The position numbers and the translations under genes were made by a program. The notes beneath the pieces were generated by a model. It worked only from the letters and a program-made list of their open reading frames with translations. It made no database searches and was not told the DNA's origin. From Capnocytophaga granulosa ATCC 51502 (GTDB lineage Bacteria; Bacteroidota; Bacteroidia; Flavobacteriales; Flavobacteriaceae), in NCBI RefSeq assembly GCF_000411115.1, contig NZ_KE150253.1, forward strand, positions 496,001 to 560,000: a stretch of 64,000 nucleotides of DNA. Direction: 5' to 3'. Below, piece by piece: positions 46,575 through 56,136 of this stretch. How positions within the stretch are numbered: position 1 is the first letter of the stretch; the number at the start of each line of letters is the position of its first letter.

Positions 46575-47930
46575 ATGTCAAGCGACATCCGTATTCGAAA
46601 AGGATTGGATATTCAGCTGAAAGGAAAAGCTGATGCCATTACGAAACCTGCTCCACTGGCGGCTGTGTATGGTATTAAGCCTGCTGAATTCCACCGCGTC
46701 ATCCCTAAGCTCATCGCACGCGAAGGGGCAACACTCAAAGCCGGAGACGCCGTTTTCTACGACAAAAGAGATGAAAGGGTACTCTTCCCTTCTCCCGTTA
46801 GTGGTACTATCACGGAGATTATCCGTGGAGAACGCCGTAAAATTCTGGAAATCAGAATTACTCCCGATGCTACTCAGTCTTTCCAGGATTTTGGAAAGAA
46901 GGAGGTAAACTCACTCTCACCAGAGCAAATCAAGGAACACTTGCTCGAGTCAGGTGCTTGGCCGCTGATTAAGCAACGTCCGTACGACGTGATTGCTAGC
47001 CCTGACAGCCAACCTAAGGAGATTTTCATCTCGGCTTGCAAGACCAATCCGCTAGCCCCTGATTATGACTATGTGCTCAAGGGCAAGGAAAAGGAATTGC
47101 AGGCGGCTCTTACTGCCCTTTCCAAACTTACCACTGGTAAGGTGCATGTATCTGTCTTCAAGGACAGTTCTCTTTCTCCTTTCCGCAGTCTTAAGGATAT
47201 CGTATTGCACAACGTCTCAGGGCCACACCCAGCAGGTAATGTCAGCACCCAAATTGCAAAAATTAGCCCTATCAACAAGGGAGAAGTAGTATGGGTGATT
47301 GCTCCTCAGGACTTGGTAGTTATAGGCGAGCTTTTCCTTACAGGACACCTAAACCTTACCCGTACAGTAGCGCTTACAGGGGCTTCTATGGAAAGTCCTC
47401 ACTATGTAACGGCTATTGCAGGGGCACAAATCAAGAGTGTAGTAGGAGCAGGGGTAAAAGATCCTGCCGCTACCCGTATCATCAGCGGAGATGTGCTTAC
47501 CGGTCGAAAGGTGTGTGAAAACACTTACTTAGGCTTCTATGATGACCAGATTACAGCTATTCCAGAAGGTAATGACTACGACCTATTGGGTTGGGCAAAA
47601 CCAATCTCTAACAAGATTTCCCTCACTCGTGCTTTGACCTTCTCTTGGCTACACCCAGATAAGGAATACAACCTCAACACCAATACCAACGGGGAGCAAC
47701 GTGCCTTTGTAGTAACAGGTATGTATGAGGAGGTATTCCCACTAGATATTTACCCTATGCAGCTGCTCAAAGCCTGTTTGTATAAGGATTTGGACGAATT
47801 GGAAAACTTAGGAGCTTATGAAGTAGCCCCTGAGGATTTTGCCTTGACCGAGTTTGTATGTGTGTCCAAACAGCCACACCAGCAAATCATTAGAAACGGT
47901 TTGGATTTGATGATGGACGAATTGGGATAA
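46575..47930 (+). CDS. nqrA: Na+-translocating NADH-quinone reductase subunit A
   Basis: 451 residues from the ATG at 46575 (MSSDIRIRKGLDIQLKGKAD), a normal NqrA length; upstream in-frame sequence lies before the promoter box. Typical segments include RVIPKLIAREGATLKAGDAV, LFPSPVSGTITEIIRGERRK and QLLKACLYKDLDELENLGAY near the end. Peripheral subunit that contributes to quinone binding in the Na+-NQR complex of the inner membrane. First gene of nqrA-clbS-nqrBCDEF. Confidence 0.97.
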   Translation: MSSDIRIRKGLDIQLKGKADAITKPAPLAAVYGIKPAEFHRVIPKLIAREGATLKAGDAVFYDKRDERVLFPSPVSGTITEIIRGERRKILEIRITPDATQSFQDFGKKEVNSLSPEQIKEHLLESGAWPLIKQRPYDVIASPDSQPKEIFISACKTNPLAPDYDYVLKGKEKELQAALTALSKLTTGKVHVSVFKDSSLSPFRSLKDIVLHNVSGPHPAGNVSTQIAKISPINKGEVVWVIAPQDLVVIGELFLTGHLNLTRTVALTGASMESPHYVTAIAGAQIKSVVGAGVKDPAATRIISGDVLTGRKVCENTYLGFYDDQITAIPEGNDYDLLGWAKPISNKISLTRALTFSWLHPDKEYNLNTNTNGEQRAFVVTGMYEEVFPLDIYPMQLLKACLYKDLDELENLGAYEVAPEDFALTEFVCVSKQPHQQIIRNGLDLMMDELG

Positions 47931-47942
47931 AAGTTACTATAT

Positions 47943-48446
47943 ATGGCAAGACCTACAACGAAGCAAGATTTAGAGGCTTTAGCCAAAGAAAACTACCAAA
48001 AGTTAGTTTCTTTGATAGAAGCACTATCTGACAAAGAGCGAGAAAAAGAATTTCCCGAAGGTACTATGAATAGGAATATTCGTGATGTCATAGGTCACTT
48101 GTATCATTGGCATTTATTATTCTTAAACTGGTATGAGGTAGGGATGAGAGGTGAGAAACCCAAAATACCCAAAGAAGGCTATACTTTTTCTGACACCCCT
48201 AAGCTCAACCGAGAGATATGGGAGCAGTGTCAAGGAGTGTCACTTACTGAGATACGCTCACTTTTTGAAGCCACTCATAACAAAGTGTTTCAACTTATAC
48301 AGAAACACACAGATGAGGAGCTTTTCACTAAGAAAAAGTATCACTGGACGGGGAGTACTTCCTTAGGCTCTTACTTAGTTTCGGCAACATCAAGTCATTA
48401 TGATTGGGCTTTAAAACTAATTCGCAAATCCATAAAAAAGAAATAA
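47943..48446 (+). CDS. ClbS/DfsB-family four-helix bundle protein inside the nqr operon
   Basis: 167 residues. N terminus MARPTTKQDLEALAKENYQK, then IRDVIGHLYHWHLLFLNWYE with MRGEKPKIPKEGYTF and a C-terminal HYHWTG-like stretch (KKYHWTGSTSLGSYLVSATS), all typical of ClbS/DfsB (DinB-like fold). ClbS itself is a cyclopropane hydrolase that protects colibactin producers; most homologues have no known role. It lies 12 bases after nqrA and 19 before nqrB in the same direction, so it is transcribed with the NQR subunits. Nothing links it to a genotoxin here. Confidence 0.85.
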   Translation: MARPTTKQDLEALAKENYQKLVSLIEALSDKEREKEFPEGTMNRNIRDVIGHLYHWHLLFLNWYEVGMRGEKPKIPKEGYTFSDTPKLNREIWEQCQGVSLTEIRSLFEATHNKVFQLIQKHTDEELFTKKKYHWTGSTSLGSYLVSATSSHYDWALKLIRKSIKKK

Positions 48447-48465
48447 TTAACTTATTCATAATAAA

Positions 48466-49692
48466 ATGAGTTTAAAAAGTAAATTACATACACTAAAAGA
48501 AAAGTATAAGGGAACCAAGTGGGAAACGACCTTCAATGCGCTCCACACTTTCCTTTATACGCCTAATGAGGTAACCCACGGGGGTACCCACATTAAGGCA
48601 GCAGATGACCTAAAGCGGACTATGAACACCGTGATTATGGCGCTGATTCCCTGCTTGATTTTTGGTATTTTCAATGCAGGATACCAACACCAAGTGGCTT
48701 TTGGTACGCTAGAACCTCAGGCAGGTATGTCCTTTTTCAGTGGAGACTTCTGGAGTGGGGCAAACTTCTGTATAGGGGCGATGAAAGTACTTCCCTTGGT
48801 AATTGTTTCCTACCTTGTAGGTTTGGGAATTGAGTTTATTTTTGCAACCATTCGCAAGCACGAAGTAGAGGAAGGTTATCTAGTAACAGGGATGCTCGTA
48901 CCCCTTATCGTACCTATAGACATTCCTCTTTGGATGCTTGCTGTAGCAGTAGCTTTCGGAGTAATTATTGGTAAGGAAGTATTCGGTGGTACAGGTATGA
49001 ATATCCTAAACCCTGCCCTTACGATCCGTGCCTTCCTTTTCTTCGCTTATCCTACTTATATGACAGGAGACAAGGTATGGGTAGAAGGAGCTTTAGGTAG
49101 AGCCAAGGAAATTGCAGGTGGCGCACAACTTGATGCCGTATCAGGAGAGACTATCTTAGGAAACTTAGCCCAAGGGCAGACAGGTACTTACCAGCTATCT
49201 GACCTCTTCTATGGGTTTATCCCAGGTTCGGTAGGGGAGACCTCTACACTGCTTATCCTCTTAGGTGCTTTGTTCCTTATCTATACCAAGATTGCTTCTT
49301 GGCGTATTATCCTCAGTACCTTTGTAGGGGCTTTTGTAATGGGAAGTATCTTTAACTGCTTGGCACCAAGCATGGAAGGCACCCAGTTCTACGCTTTGTG
49401 GAGCTTACCAGCTTATGAGCACTTGCTTATCGGAGGTTTGGCTTTCGGAGCAGTATTTATGGCTACAGACCCAGTAACTGCTGCACAGACCAATACAGGG
49501 AAATACATTTACGGCTTCTTCGCAGGCTTCTTTGCCATTATGATACGTTGCTTCAACCCAGCTTATCCAGAAGGGGTGATGCTCGCTATCTTGCTGATGA
49601 ACGTATTGGCTCCAACTATAGACCACTTTGTGGTACAGGCCAATGTGTCTCGCCGTAAAAAACGCTTAAAACTAACTACTAAAACCGCATAA
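48466..49692 (+). CDS. nqrB: Na+-translocating NADH-quinone reductase subunit B
   Basis: 408 residues with about ten transmembrane helices and the conserved GGTHIKAADDLKRTMNTVIM and KEVFGGTGMNILNPALTIRA. Integral membrane subunit that carries covalent FMN and riboflavin and takes part in Na+ transport. The expected flavinylation site is near DAVSGET (T229), where the position before the Thr is Glu instead of the usual Ala. Ends with MATDPVTAAQTNTGKYIYGF and a basic tail. Confidence 0.97.
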   Translation: MSLKSKLHTLKEKYKGTKWETTFNALHTFLYTPNEVTHGGTHIKAADDLKRTMNTVIMALIPCLIFGIFNAGYQHQVAFGTLEPQAGMSFFSGDFWSGANFCIGAMKVLPLVIVSYLVGLGIEFIFATIRKHEVEEGYLVTGMLVPLIVPIDIPLWMLAVAVAFGVIIGKEVFGGTGMNILNPALTIRAFLFFAYPTYMTGDKVWVEGALGRAKEIAGGAQLDAVSGETILGNLAQGQTGTYQLSDLFYGFIPGSVGETSTLLILLGALFLIYTKIASWRIILSTFVGAFVMGSIFNCLAPSMEGTQFYALWSLPAYEHLLIGGLAFGAVFMATDPVTAAQTNTGKYIYGFFAGFFAIMIRCFNPAYPEGVMLAILLMNVLAPTIDHFVVQANVSRRKKRLKLTTKTA

Positions 49693-49694
49693 TT

Positions 49695-50438
49695 ATGGCA
49701 GTCAAGACAGAAAGTAATTCATATACAGTGATTTTCGCCATTGTCATGGTGGTAATCGTAGGGGCTTTGCTAGCGGGAATTTCTTCCGCACTTAGCGGCC
49801 AGATCAGTGAAAACAAGAAATTGGAGAAAAAGCAAAATATCCTTTATGCCATGGGTGTGAATCATAACGAAGGCGCCCTTGGGGAAGGTAAAGTAGTTTT
49901 CCTCACTACCGCAGAGGCCAATACTGAGTTTGACAAATATGTAAAGGCACAGTACCTTATAGATCCTCAGAGCAATACTGCTAAGGAAGTAAAAGGAGCT
50001 GAAGACCTTATCAACTTCAACGGACACCGCTCAGGACTTCCCCTCTATGTAGGAGAAAAAGACGGAAAGACCCTCTATATCATTCCTGTAAATGGGCGTG
50101 GATTGTGGGATGCTATCTGGGGCTATATAGCCGTAGATAAGGACTTTGTGATACAAGGGGTGTTCTTTGACCACAAAGGAGAGACTGCCGGTTTGGGAGC
50201 CAATATCAAGGAACGCTTCTTCATGGATGACTTCATAGGAGAGCATGTCTTGGATGCCAATGGCGCCTTCCAGAGTGTTCAGATCTCAAAGAGCAACGCA
50301 GACCCAGAAAACAAACGTAAAGAGGACGGAAAGGTAGATGCTATCGCTGGAGCCACCCTTACCGGAAACGGGGTAGCAGAGATGATCGCACACGGACTTT
50401 CCCCTTATGTAGCCTATATTAAAAGTTTAAACCAATAA
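49695..50438 (+). CDS. nqrC: Na+-translocating NADH-quinone reductase subunit C
   Basis: 247 residues. One N-terminal transmembrane helix (about 12-33), then a periplasmic FMN-binding domain. The flavinylation motif is clear: DAIAGATLTGNGV with the FMN-linked Thr at T221. GRGLWDAIWGYIAVDKDFV and DHKGETAGLGANI are conserved NqrC segments. Passes electrons between flavins in the NQR complex. Starts two bases after nqrB. Confidence 0.97.
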   Translation: MAVKTESNSYTVIFAIVMVVIVGALLAGISSALSGQISENKKLEKKQNILYAMGVNHNEGALGEGKVVFLTTAEANTEFDKYVKAQYLIDPQSNTAKEVKGAEDLINFNGHRSGLPLYVGEKDGKTLYIIPVNGRGLWDAIWGYIAVDKDFVIQGVFFDHKGETAGLGANIKERFFMDDFIGEHVLDANGAFQSVQISKSNADPENKRKEDGKVDAIAGATLTGNGVAEMIAHGLSPYVAYIKSLNQ

Positions 50439-50442
50439 GACT

Positions 50443-51090
50443 ATGGGACTAACAAAAAAAGATATTAAATTAGTAACTGATCCCCTATGGGATAATAACC
50501 CCGTAACGGTACAGGTATTGGGGATCTGCTCCGCGCTGGCCATTACCGCACAGCTCAAAGCGGCAATCGTGATGAGCCTTTCTTTTACCTTCGTATTGGC
50601 CATGGGGAACGTAGCCATTTCTTTGCTTAGAAATGTGATACCACCTAAGATTCGTATCATCGCCCAGCTCATCGTAGCGGCTGCCTTGGTAATTGTGGTG
50701 GATTTCGTGCTCAAAGCCTATGTATATGACCTAAGCAAACAGCTATCGGTATATGTGGGGCTTATCATCACCAACTGTATTTTGATGGGACGTTTTGAGG
50801 CTTTTGCCTTGGGGAATCCTCCAGGGAAGTCTTTCCTTGACGCTCTTGGAAACGCAGGAGGATACTCTATCGCCTTGCTTATCGTAGCATTCTTCAGAGA
50901 ACTCTTAGGTTCTGGTACTATACTTGGTTTCCAAGTATTAGGCGACCCTATCAAGAAGACAGGAGTGTATGCCTTGGGTTATGAAAACAACGGCTTTATG
51001 CTTTTGGCCCCTATGGCCTTGGTAACCTATGGTATTGTAGTATGGGTACAGCGTTCACGTAACAAAGCCCTTATAGAAGAAGGTCATTAA
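50443..51090 (+). CDS. nqrD: Na+-translocating NADH-quinone reductase subunit D
   Basis: 215 residues, six transmembrane helices, with the half-motif GLIITNCILMGRFEAFALGN (Cys of the buried iron-sulphur site shared with NqrE). Pairs with NqrE as inverted-topology homologues in the membrane. Starts four bases after nqrC. Confidence 0.97.
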   Translation: MGLTKKDIKLVTDPLWDNNPVTVQVLGICSALAITAQLKAAIVMSLSFTFVLAMGNVAISLLRNVIPPKIRIIAQLIVAAALVIVVDFVLKAYVYDLSKQLSVYVGLIITNCILMGRFEAFALGNPPGKSFLDALGNAGGYSIALLIVAFFRELLGSGTILGFQVLGDPIKKTGVYALGYENNGFMLLAPMALVTYGIVVWVQRSRNKALIEEGH

Positions 51091-51110
51091 TCACTTAAAA
51101 CGAAAAGAAA

Positions 51111-51848
51111 ATGTTAGAATATTTAACACTGATATTTAAATCTATATTCTCAGAGAATATGGTTTTCGCTACCTTCTTGGGTATGTGTTCGTTCTTGGCG
51201 GTATCCAAAAAGGTATCTACCGCTATAGGCTTGGGAGCGGCTGTAGTTTTCGTACAAACTCTTACCGTGCCTATGAACTACTTGCTTAACCAGTATATTC
51301 TCAAAGAAGGTGCCTTATCATGGCTCGGAGCGGAATATGCCTCTTATGACTTGAGCTTCCTCACTTACATCCTCTTTATCGCAACGGTAGCTACCATGGT
51401 ACAGTTGGTTGAGATCATCGTAGAGAAGTTCTCTCCTTCCTTGTATAACTCCTTGGGTATTTTCTTGCCACTTATTGCGGTAAACTGTGCGATCTTAGGG
51501 GGATCACTCTTTATGCAATCTCGTGAGGAAACTATCCACTCCTTTGGACTATCTGTAGCCTACGGATTCAGCTCAGGATTGGGTTGGGCTATTGCGATCT
51601 TGGCTTTGGCTGCCATTCGTGAGAAAATACGTTATTCTCATGTACCAGCACCTTTGCGAGGCTTAGGGATTACCTTCATTACCACAGGGCTTATGGCCAT
51701 TGGCTTTATGAGCTTTGGTGGTATGCTCACCGGTGGTAGCAGCAAGAAGGAAGAACCTAAGAAAGAGACTACAACCGTTCAACAAGAAGTAAAAACTGAT
51801 AAATTAGCCAATAACACAAAAGACTTAAGTAATGATTTTAGTAAGTGA
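51111..51848 (+). CDS. nqrE: Na+-translocating NADH-quinone reductase subunit E with C-terminal extension
   Basis: 245 residues. Six helices and the matching half-motif [17 protein letters not shown] (iron-sulphur Cys). The usual family length is about 200 residues; here about 40 extra residues follow [16 protein letters not shown], rich in Lys/Glu/Thr ([19 protein letters not shown]). The last 17 bases overlap the nqrF start, so the extension ends inside the next gene's coding sequence. Confidence 0.96.
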   Translation: MLEYLTLIFKSIFSENMVFATFLGMCSFLAVSKKVSTAIGLGAAVVFVQTLTVPMNYLLNQYILKEGALSWLGAEYASYDLSFLTYILFIATVATMVQLVEIIVEKFSPSLYNSLGIFLPLIAVNCAILGGSLFMQSREETIHSFGLSVAYGFSSGLGWAIAILALAAIREKIRYSHVPAPLRGLGITFITTGLMAIGFMSFGGMLTGGSSKKEEPKKETTTVQQEVKTDKLANNTKDLSNDFSK

Positions 51849-53145
51849 AATATTAACAACTATTACGGTAACGGTGGTAGGATTATTAGTGATAATCCTC
51901 TTGTTAGTGGCGATTTTGCTTTATGTAAAACAAAAACTAACCCCATCGGGGCCAGTGAAGATTACCATCAACAATGATAAGGTAATAGAAGTTCCCATAG
52001 GTGGTTCCTTGCTTTCTACCTTGGGTAATGAGAAGATCTTCCTTCCATCTGCTTGTGGGGGTAAGGGATCTTGCTTGCAGTGCGAATGCCACGTGTATGA
52101 GGGTGGGGGAGAAGCACTCCCTACCGAAACTCCTCACTTTACGAAAAAAGAACTCAAAGAGGGGGTACGCCTCGCCTGCCAAGTGAAAGTAAAACAAGAT
52201 ATGAAAATCGGGGTACCTGAACAAGTGTTTGGTATCAAGAAGTGGGAAGCAACTGTAGTGAGAAACTACAATGTGGCCTCCTTTATCAAAGAGTTTGTAG
52301 TGGAAATCCCAGAAGATATGGACTACAAACCAGGGGGATATATCCAGATAGAAATCCCTCCTTGCGAGGTAAAATACTCCGATATTGACATTACTGCACA
52401 CCCAGTAGAACACCCAGGTGAGCCTGAGAAGTTCAAGATGGAATGGGATAAGTTCAAGCTATGGCCACTGGTGATGAAAAACCCAGAACCAGCAGAGCGT
52501 GCTTACTCTATGGCCTCTTACCCTGCCGAAGGACGAGAAATCATGCTTAACGTACGTATCGCCACTCCTCCTTTTGATAGAGCTAAAGGCGGCTGGATGG
52601 ATGTAAATCCAGGGGTAGCCTCTTCTTACATCTTCTCTCGCAAACCAGGAGACAAGGTAACCATTTCAGGGCCTTATGGAGAGTTCTTTATCAATGACTC
52701 CGATGCTGAGATGTTGTACGTAGGTGGGGGAGCAGGTATGGCGCCTATGCGTTCGCACCTATACCACTTGTTCAAAACCTTGAAGACAAAACGTACCGTA
52801 ACTTACTGGTACGGAGGTCGTTCTAAGCGAGAACTCTTCTATGTAGAGCACTTCCGTGAACTAGAGCGTGAGTTCCCTAACTTCAGGTTCTTTATCGTGC
52901 TTTCTGAACCACTACCAGAAGACAACTGGAAAGTGAAGAAAGACATCAATGACAAAGAAGGCGATGGTTTCTTAGGATTTGTTCACAACGCTGTAATAGA
53001 ACAATACTTGAGCAAACACGAAGCACCAGAAGATATAGAATTGTACTTCTGTGGTCCTCCGATGATGAACAAGGCCGTTCAGAAAATGGGGCAAGACTTC
53101 GGTATGCCTGACGAAAACATTCGTTTTGATGACTTTGGAGGTTAA
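51832..53145 (+). CDS. nqrF: Na+-translocating NADH-quinone reductase subunit F
   Basis: 437 residues. N-terminal helix (about 10-30), a [2Fe-2S] domain with C75, C81, C84 and C116 ([21 protein letters not shown]), then FAD-binding ([11 protein letters not shown]) and NADH-binding domains ([28 protein letters not shown]) ending [11 protein letters not shown]. Entry point for NADH electrons. The ATG at 51832 overlaps nqrE by 17 bases, suggesting coupled translation. Confidence 0.97.
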   Translation: MILVSEILTTITVTVVGLLVIILLLVAILLYVKQKLTPSGPVKITINNDKVIEVPIGGSLLSTLGNEKIFLPSACGGKGSCLQCECHVYEGGGEALPTETPHFTKKELKEGVRLACQVKVKQDMKIGVPEQVFGIKKWEATVVRNYNVASFIKEFVVEIPEDMDYKPGGYIQIEIPPCEVKYSDIDITAHPVEHPGEPEKFKMEWDKFKLWPLVMKNPEPAERAYSMASYPAEGREIMLNVRIATPPFDRAKGGWMDVNPGVASSYIFSRKPGDKVTISGPYGEFFINDSDAEMLYVGGGAGMAPMRSHLYHLFKTLKTKRTVTYWYGGRSKRELFYVEHFRELEREFPNFRFFIVLSEPLPEDNWKVKKDINDKEGDGFLGFVHNAVIEQYLSKHEAPEDIELYFCGPPMMNKAVQKMGQDFGMPDENIRFDDFGG

Positions 53146-53162
53146 AACTATTTTTTTCATAA

Positions 53163-53199
53163 TAAAAAAATCCGACTCAGCAATGGGTCGGATTTTTTG
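53163..53199. terminator. Terminator between nqrF and the SPFH operon
   Basis: AAAAAATCCGAC, then GTCGGATTTTTT, an 8-bp core stem with A and T tracts, between convergent transcription units. Confidence 0.85.
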
Positions 53200-53210
53200 C
53201 ATTATTCAAG

Positions 53211-54179
53211 TTAGAATTTGCCTGTTATATCAGAGATATTGAACTTGCTATTGATCTCTTGGATATCAATTTTTCCATTGAGGATATCAAAGAAGAAATC
53301 TCGAATGTTTTCTATAGTCAGCAGGGAGGGTTCTCCCTCTTTGTTAGGGCCTAAGTCATAGGTTTTGAGCAATTGACTTCCGAGGCTGGCAGCCGTAAGG
53401 AGGAAATGGTTTTGGAACTTATCGGTATCAAGTAGGTCAGCCGCCAATACCTTACCAATTACGGTATAGCTACGTAGTGTTTTCTGTACATGCTCATCAG
53501 CTAGATGAGATTTTATTTCATCTGTTTCGGTATCCATGGCTATTTTTCCTGAATTAGGCGCTTGTTCGAGTCCTCTGTATAGGGCGCCGAGGTCGGCTAG
53601 GCTTAGGTTATAAAGTCTCGTATCAGCAGTGGTAAGCATCTTTTCTATAGAAAAAGCACTAGGAAGCAACAGGTATAACAGCCCTTCTACTCGTACCGAA
53701 GGAGCATTGAAAGTGCCTACAATACAGTTCTTTAAGTCTATCTCTTGGGTAGAGAATACCCCGCCACATACAACAGAGTTTTCCAAGATAACCTCATCGG
53801 CATAGATACTTCCTGCCACAAAAGCATTGTAGAGGGTGACGCTCTTGGCATTGATATCCGAATGAAAAATCAATTTGACATTAGAGGCTCGTGATACAAT
53901 GGAATTGGCGGAGCCAACACTTTTAGCAAAAGAGATATTCCCCTTGGCCTCACTATTGATGTAGAGTTCCAATTGGGTAAAGACGGCTCCTTGTATCTCT
54001 AAGTCGCCATTTTGTATCTCTAACTTATGTGCATATACAGGGCCTTCTATGAGGGTATTGCCTTGTATGGTAATGGTACGAGTGAGTTCAGCCACCTTTT
54101 CAGGTAAGATACTTCCTTTGACTAAGTTATCTTTTAGTTGTATATTACTTTCATTGAAACGAATTTCTTTTAATTCCAT
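53211..54179 (-). CDS. Bactofilin-like (polymer-forming) right-handed beta-helix protein
   Basis: 322 residues. Residues about 35-165 are short beta-helix rungs typical of bactofilin-like proteins: TITIQGNTLIEGPVYAHKLE, GDLEIQGAVFTQLELYINS, VTLYNAFVAGSIYADEVILE, SVVCGGVFSTQEIDLKNCIV. The rest is mainly helical (SLADLGALYRGLEQ and later). No signal peptide or membrane helix. Bactofilins form cytoskeletal polymers at the membrane. Last gene of a six-gene operon with 2-base spacing to its neighbour, so it may build a scaffold for the upstream proteins. Family match by pattern only. Confidence 0.6.
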   Translation of the reverse strand: MELKEIRFNESNIQLKDNLVKGSILPEKVAELTRTITIQGNTLIEGPVYAHKLEIQNGDLEIQGAVFTQLELYINSEAKGNISFAKSVGSANSIVSRASNVKLIFHSDINAKSVTLYNAFVAGSIYADEVILENSVVCGGVFSTQEIDLKNCIVGTFNAPSVRVEGLLYLLLPSAFSIEKMLTTADTRLYNLSLADLGALYRGLEQAPNSGKIAMDTETDEIKSHLADEHVQKTLRSYTVIGKVLAADLLDTDKFQNHFLLTAASLGSQLLKTYDLGPNKEGEPSLLTIENIRDFFFDILNGKIDIQEINSKFNISDITGKF

Positions 54180-54181
54180 AA

Positions 54182-55204
54182 TTATAGACTTTTTATATGA
54201 TTGAAGTTTAGCAATTTGAGAATATTCTCTCTTATACGTGAGGTATGTGTATCTGTATCGGAGTATTGTTGGTTGAGTTCTGCATTGAAGTATCTGCTTA
54301 TCTGGCTACTTTCTTTATCAGATAAGGTTCCCCAAGCTTTGTGCTGAAAGCCATTTGTGAGTTCTTGTGGGGGGATATTGGCAAGCAGGTCAGAGGTGTA
54401 TATTTTTTTATCTATTTGGTTTTGAGCGTCATGTGTTTCTACGAGACAGATAGGGGCATATTGTATGGCATCAATATTTTCTTTGAGGATATTTTTATTG
54501 ACTGTATGCTCCAACTGTTTTTGTTTGAGTAAGAAAGTATTTGCTTTTCCGATAGCATCGAGGGTGCGCTTCTTAGTTACAGAGGCACTGATACGTGCTT
54601 GTAATTCTCCTGTTTCATTACCAAAGACAGCCACTGTACTGACCATGTCGTTCCCTATGGTACGATTTTGCTGTTGTTGACATTGTTCAGCAAAGGAAAA
54701 AACAGGTTTGTCAATTTGGTGGATACGGTTAGAAAGCTCATGGTTGAGATCTTCAAAGATTTTCAAATAGCGGCTGGTTATATTGTGATAATCTCGTTCC
54801 ATCTGCTTTTGTTTCTCGATACAGCGTTTTTTAAATTCGCGTAGGTGTAAGAGAGTTGACTTAATATGGTTATTGAGTTGTACGATTTGCTGGTCTATCT
54901 CTAAGCGAATGGTATTGAAAAAGCCGTTGATGATAGTGTTCCCCACTTTTTCGGCATTCTTGTTGATGGACACAATCTGAGCAGCTTCGGTAGCAGCCAC
55001 CGAGGAGGTGAGGGTATTGACCATATTGTTACAGCTGATAACACTCTGATCGAAAGGGTTGGTATCTACCGTTACCTCTATAGATACAATCTCGGTGGCG
55101 ATACCATGATAGGTAGTTGTACCTCCATGTTCTGAAGCTGGATAATCTACATCACATGAATAATGGACATCTATCTTCTTTGTAAAATTTCTTGTATAAC
55201 TCAT
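54182..55204 (-). CDS. Hypothetical coiled-coil protein, paralogue of its upstream neighbour
   Basis: 340 residues, not recognised as a known family. About 42 extra N-terminal residues, then a unit shared with the upstream gene: IEVTVDTNPFDQSV, helix TSSVAATEAAQIVS, a long helical stretch and the diagnostic KQMERDYHNITSRYLKIF (residues about 133-150) with LNHELSNRIHQIDKPVFSFA. No signal peptide or membrane helix. The extended helices loosely recall PspA/ESCRT-III-like proteins, but no sequence signature was seen. Spaced two bases from both neighbours. Confidence 0.7.
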   Translation of the reverse strand: MSYTRNFTKKIDVHYSCDVDYPASEHGGTTTYHGIATEIVSIEVTVDTNPFDQSVISCNNMVNTLTSSVAATEAAQIVSINKNAEKVGNTIINGFFNTIRLEIDQQIVQLNNHIKSTLLHLREFKKRCIEKQKQMERDYHNITSRYLKIFEDLNHELSNRIHQIDKPVFSFAEQCQQQQNRTIGNDMVSTVAVFGNETGELQARISASVTKKRTLDAIGKANTFLLKQKQLEHTVNKNILKENIDAIQYAPICLVETHDAQNQIDKKIYTSDLLANIPPQELTNGFQHKAWGTLSDKESSQISRYFNAELNQQYSDTDTHTSRIRENILKLLNFNHIKSL

Positions 55205-55206
55205 AG

Positions 55207-56124
55207 CTATTGTTTTTTAATGGTTTGGAAAGAGGTATCAGCAAACAGCTTGAGGGTCATATCTTTCACTCGTTGGGAAGAAGTACTCTTTGATACGAGT
55301 TTGCTAAATTCGCTCTTTATTTCCTTATCAGTCTCGGTATGATTTACCCACGAGAGGGTTTCTAACTGCTGGCCTAATGTGTTTTTTACAGCAGTCTGTG
55401 CTTGAGGACTTAATAAGGTGTTACTTATCCATATAGTGAGATTCTTAGTGCCATACTTATCAAAACAGTATTCGCTTATGAGTACGGGTGTTACAAGGTT
55501 CTCGGATTGGGTATTGCCTTCGAGCAGTACTTTATCCGTTATTTTTTTCTGTTCGATGGAGCTTGATAGAAAATTCTTCATGGACTCTATCACCTTAGCA
55601 CCACGGTATTTTACATTGGAGGCCAATATTTTTTGGCTATCAGACAAGGATTCCACCTGAGAGAGCGGAACGGTAGCGGTGAGGTATTTGGTTCTGTTGG
55701 AGATACGCTCCACTTCGCGTACAGCAAAGTTGATGGTAGGCTTGTCCAATTCAAAGACACGCTGATGGAGGTTTTGATTGAGTCCATTGAAGAGTTTCAG
55801 GTATCGGCTACAGAGCATGTTATAATCGCGTTCCATTTGTTTTTTGATAGCCAAGAGCTGTTTACGTTGTGCATTGAGCTGCATAAGGAAAGAATCCACT
55901 TGACTCTGTAGCGTAGCTATTTTCTGAGAAATTTGGGAACGCATCATGGTATAGAATCCTTTGTTGACGTTGCTACATACCTGATCTGCGGCCTTTTGCT
56001 CAGCTAAAACAACGGCAGTCTGCATGGCTGCAACGGCAGCCGTGGTACCTTTGATATGATTGGAGATAGAGCTTATCTCCTGAGCCATAGGCTTGGTATC
56101 TAATACAAAATCTATATGTGCCAT
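55207..56124 (-). CDS. Hypothetical coiled-coil protein of the SPFH operon
   Basis: 305 residues. Aligns with the downstream paralogue: HIDFVLDTKPMAQEI, AAVAAMQTAVVLAEQKA, long helices, then KKQMERDYNMLCSRYLKLF (residues about 94-112) and LNQNLHQRVFELDKPTINFA. Cytoplasmic by appearance. Function unknown. The repeated motif pair QMERDY/SRYLK/DKPxxxFA may help define a family. Confidence 0.7.
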   Translation of the reverse strand: MAHIDFVLDTKPMAQEISSISNHIKGTTAAVAAMQTAVVLAEQKAADQVCSNVNKGFYTMMRSQISQKIATLQSQVDSFLMQLNAQRKQLLAIKKQMERDYNMLCSRYLKLFNGLNQNLHQRVFELDKPTINFAVREVERISNRTKYLTATVPLSQVESLSDSQKILASNVKYRGAKVIESMKNFLSSSIEQKKITDKVLLEGNTQSENLVTPVLISEYCFDKYGTKNLTIWISNTLLSPQAQTAVKNTLGQQLETLSWVNHTETDKEIKSEFSKLVSKSTSSQRVKDMTLKLFADTSFQTIKKQ

Positions 56125-56136
56125 ATATTTAGCTGT

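Noticed and set aside
47943-48446. Colibactin resistance role for the ClbS-like gene
   Set aside because: No polyketide/peptide synthase genes nearby; the family is broad and mostly of unknown function.
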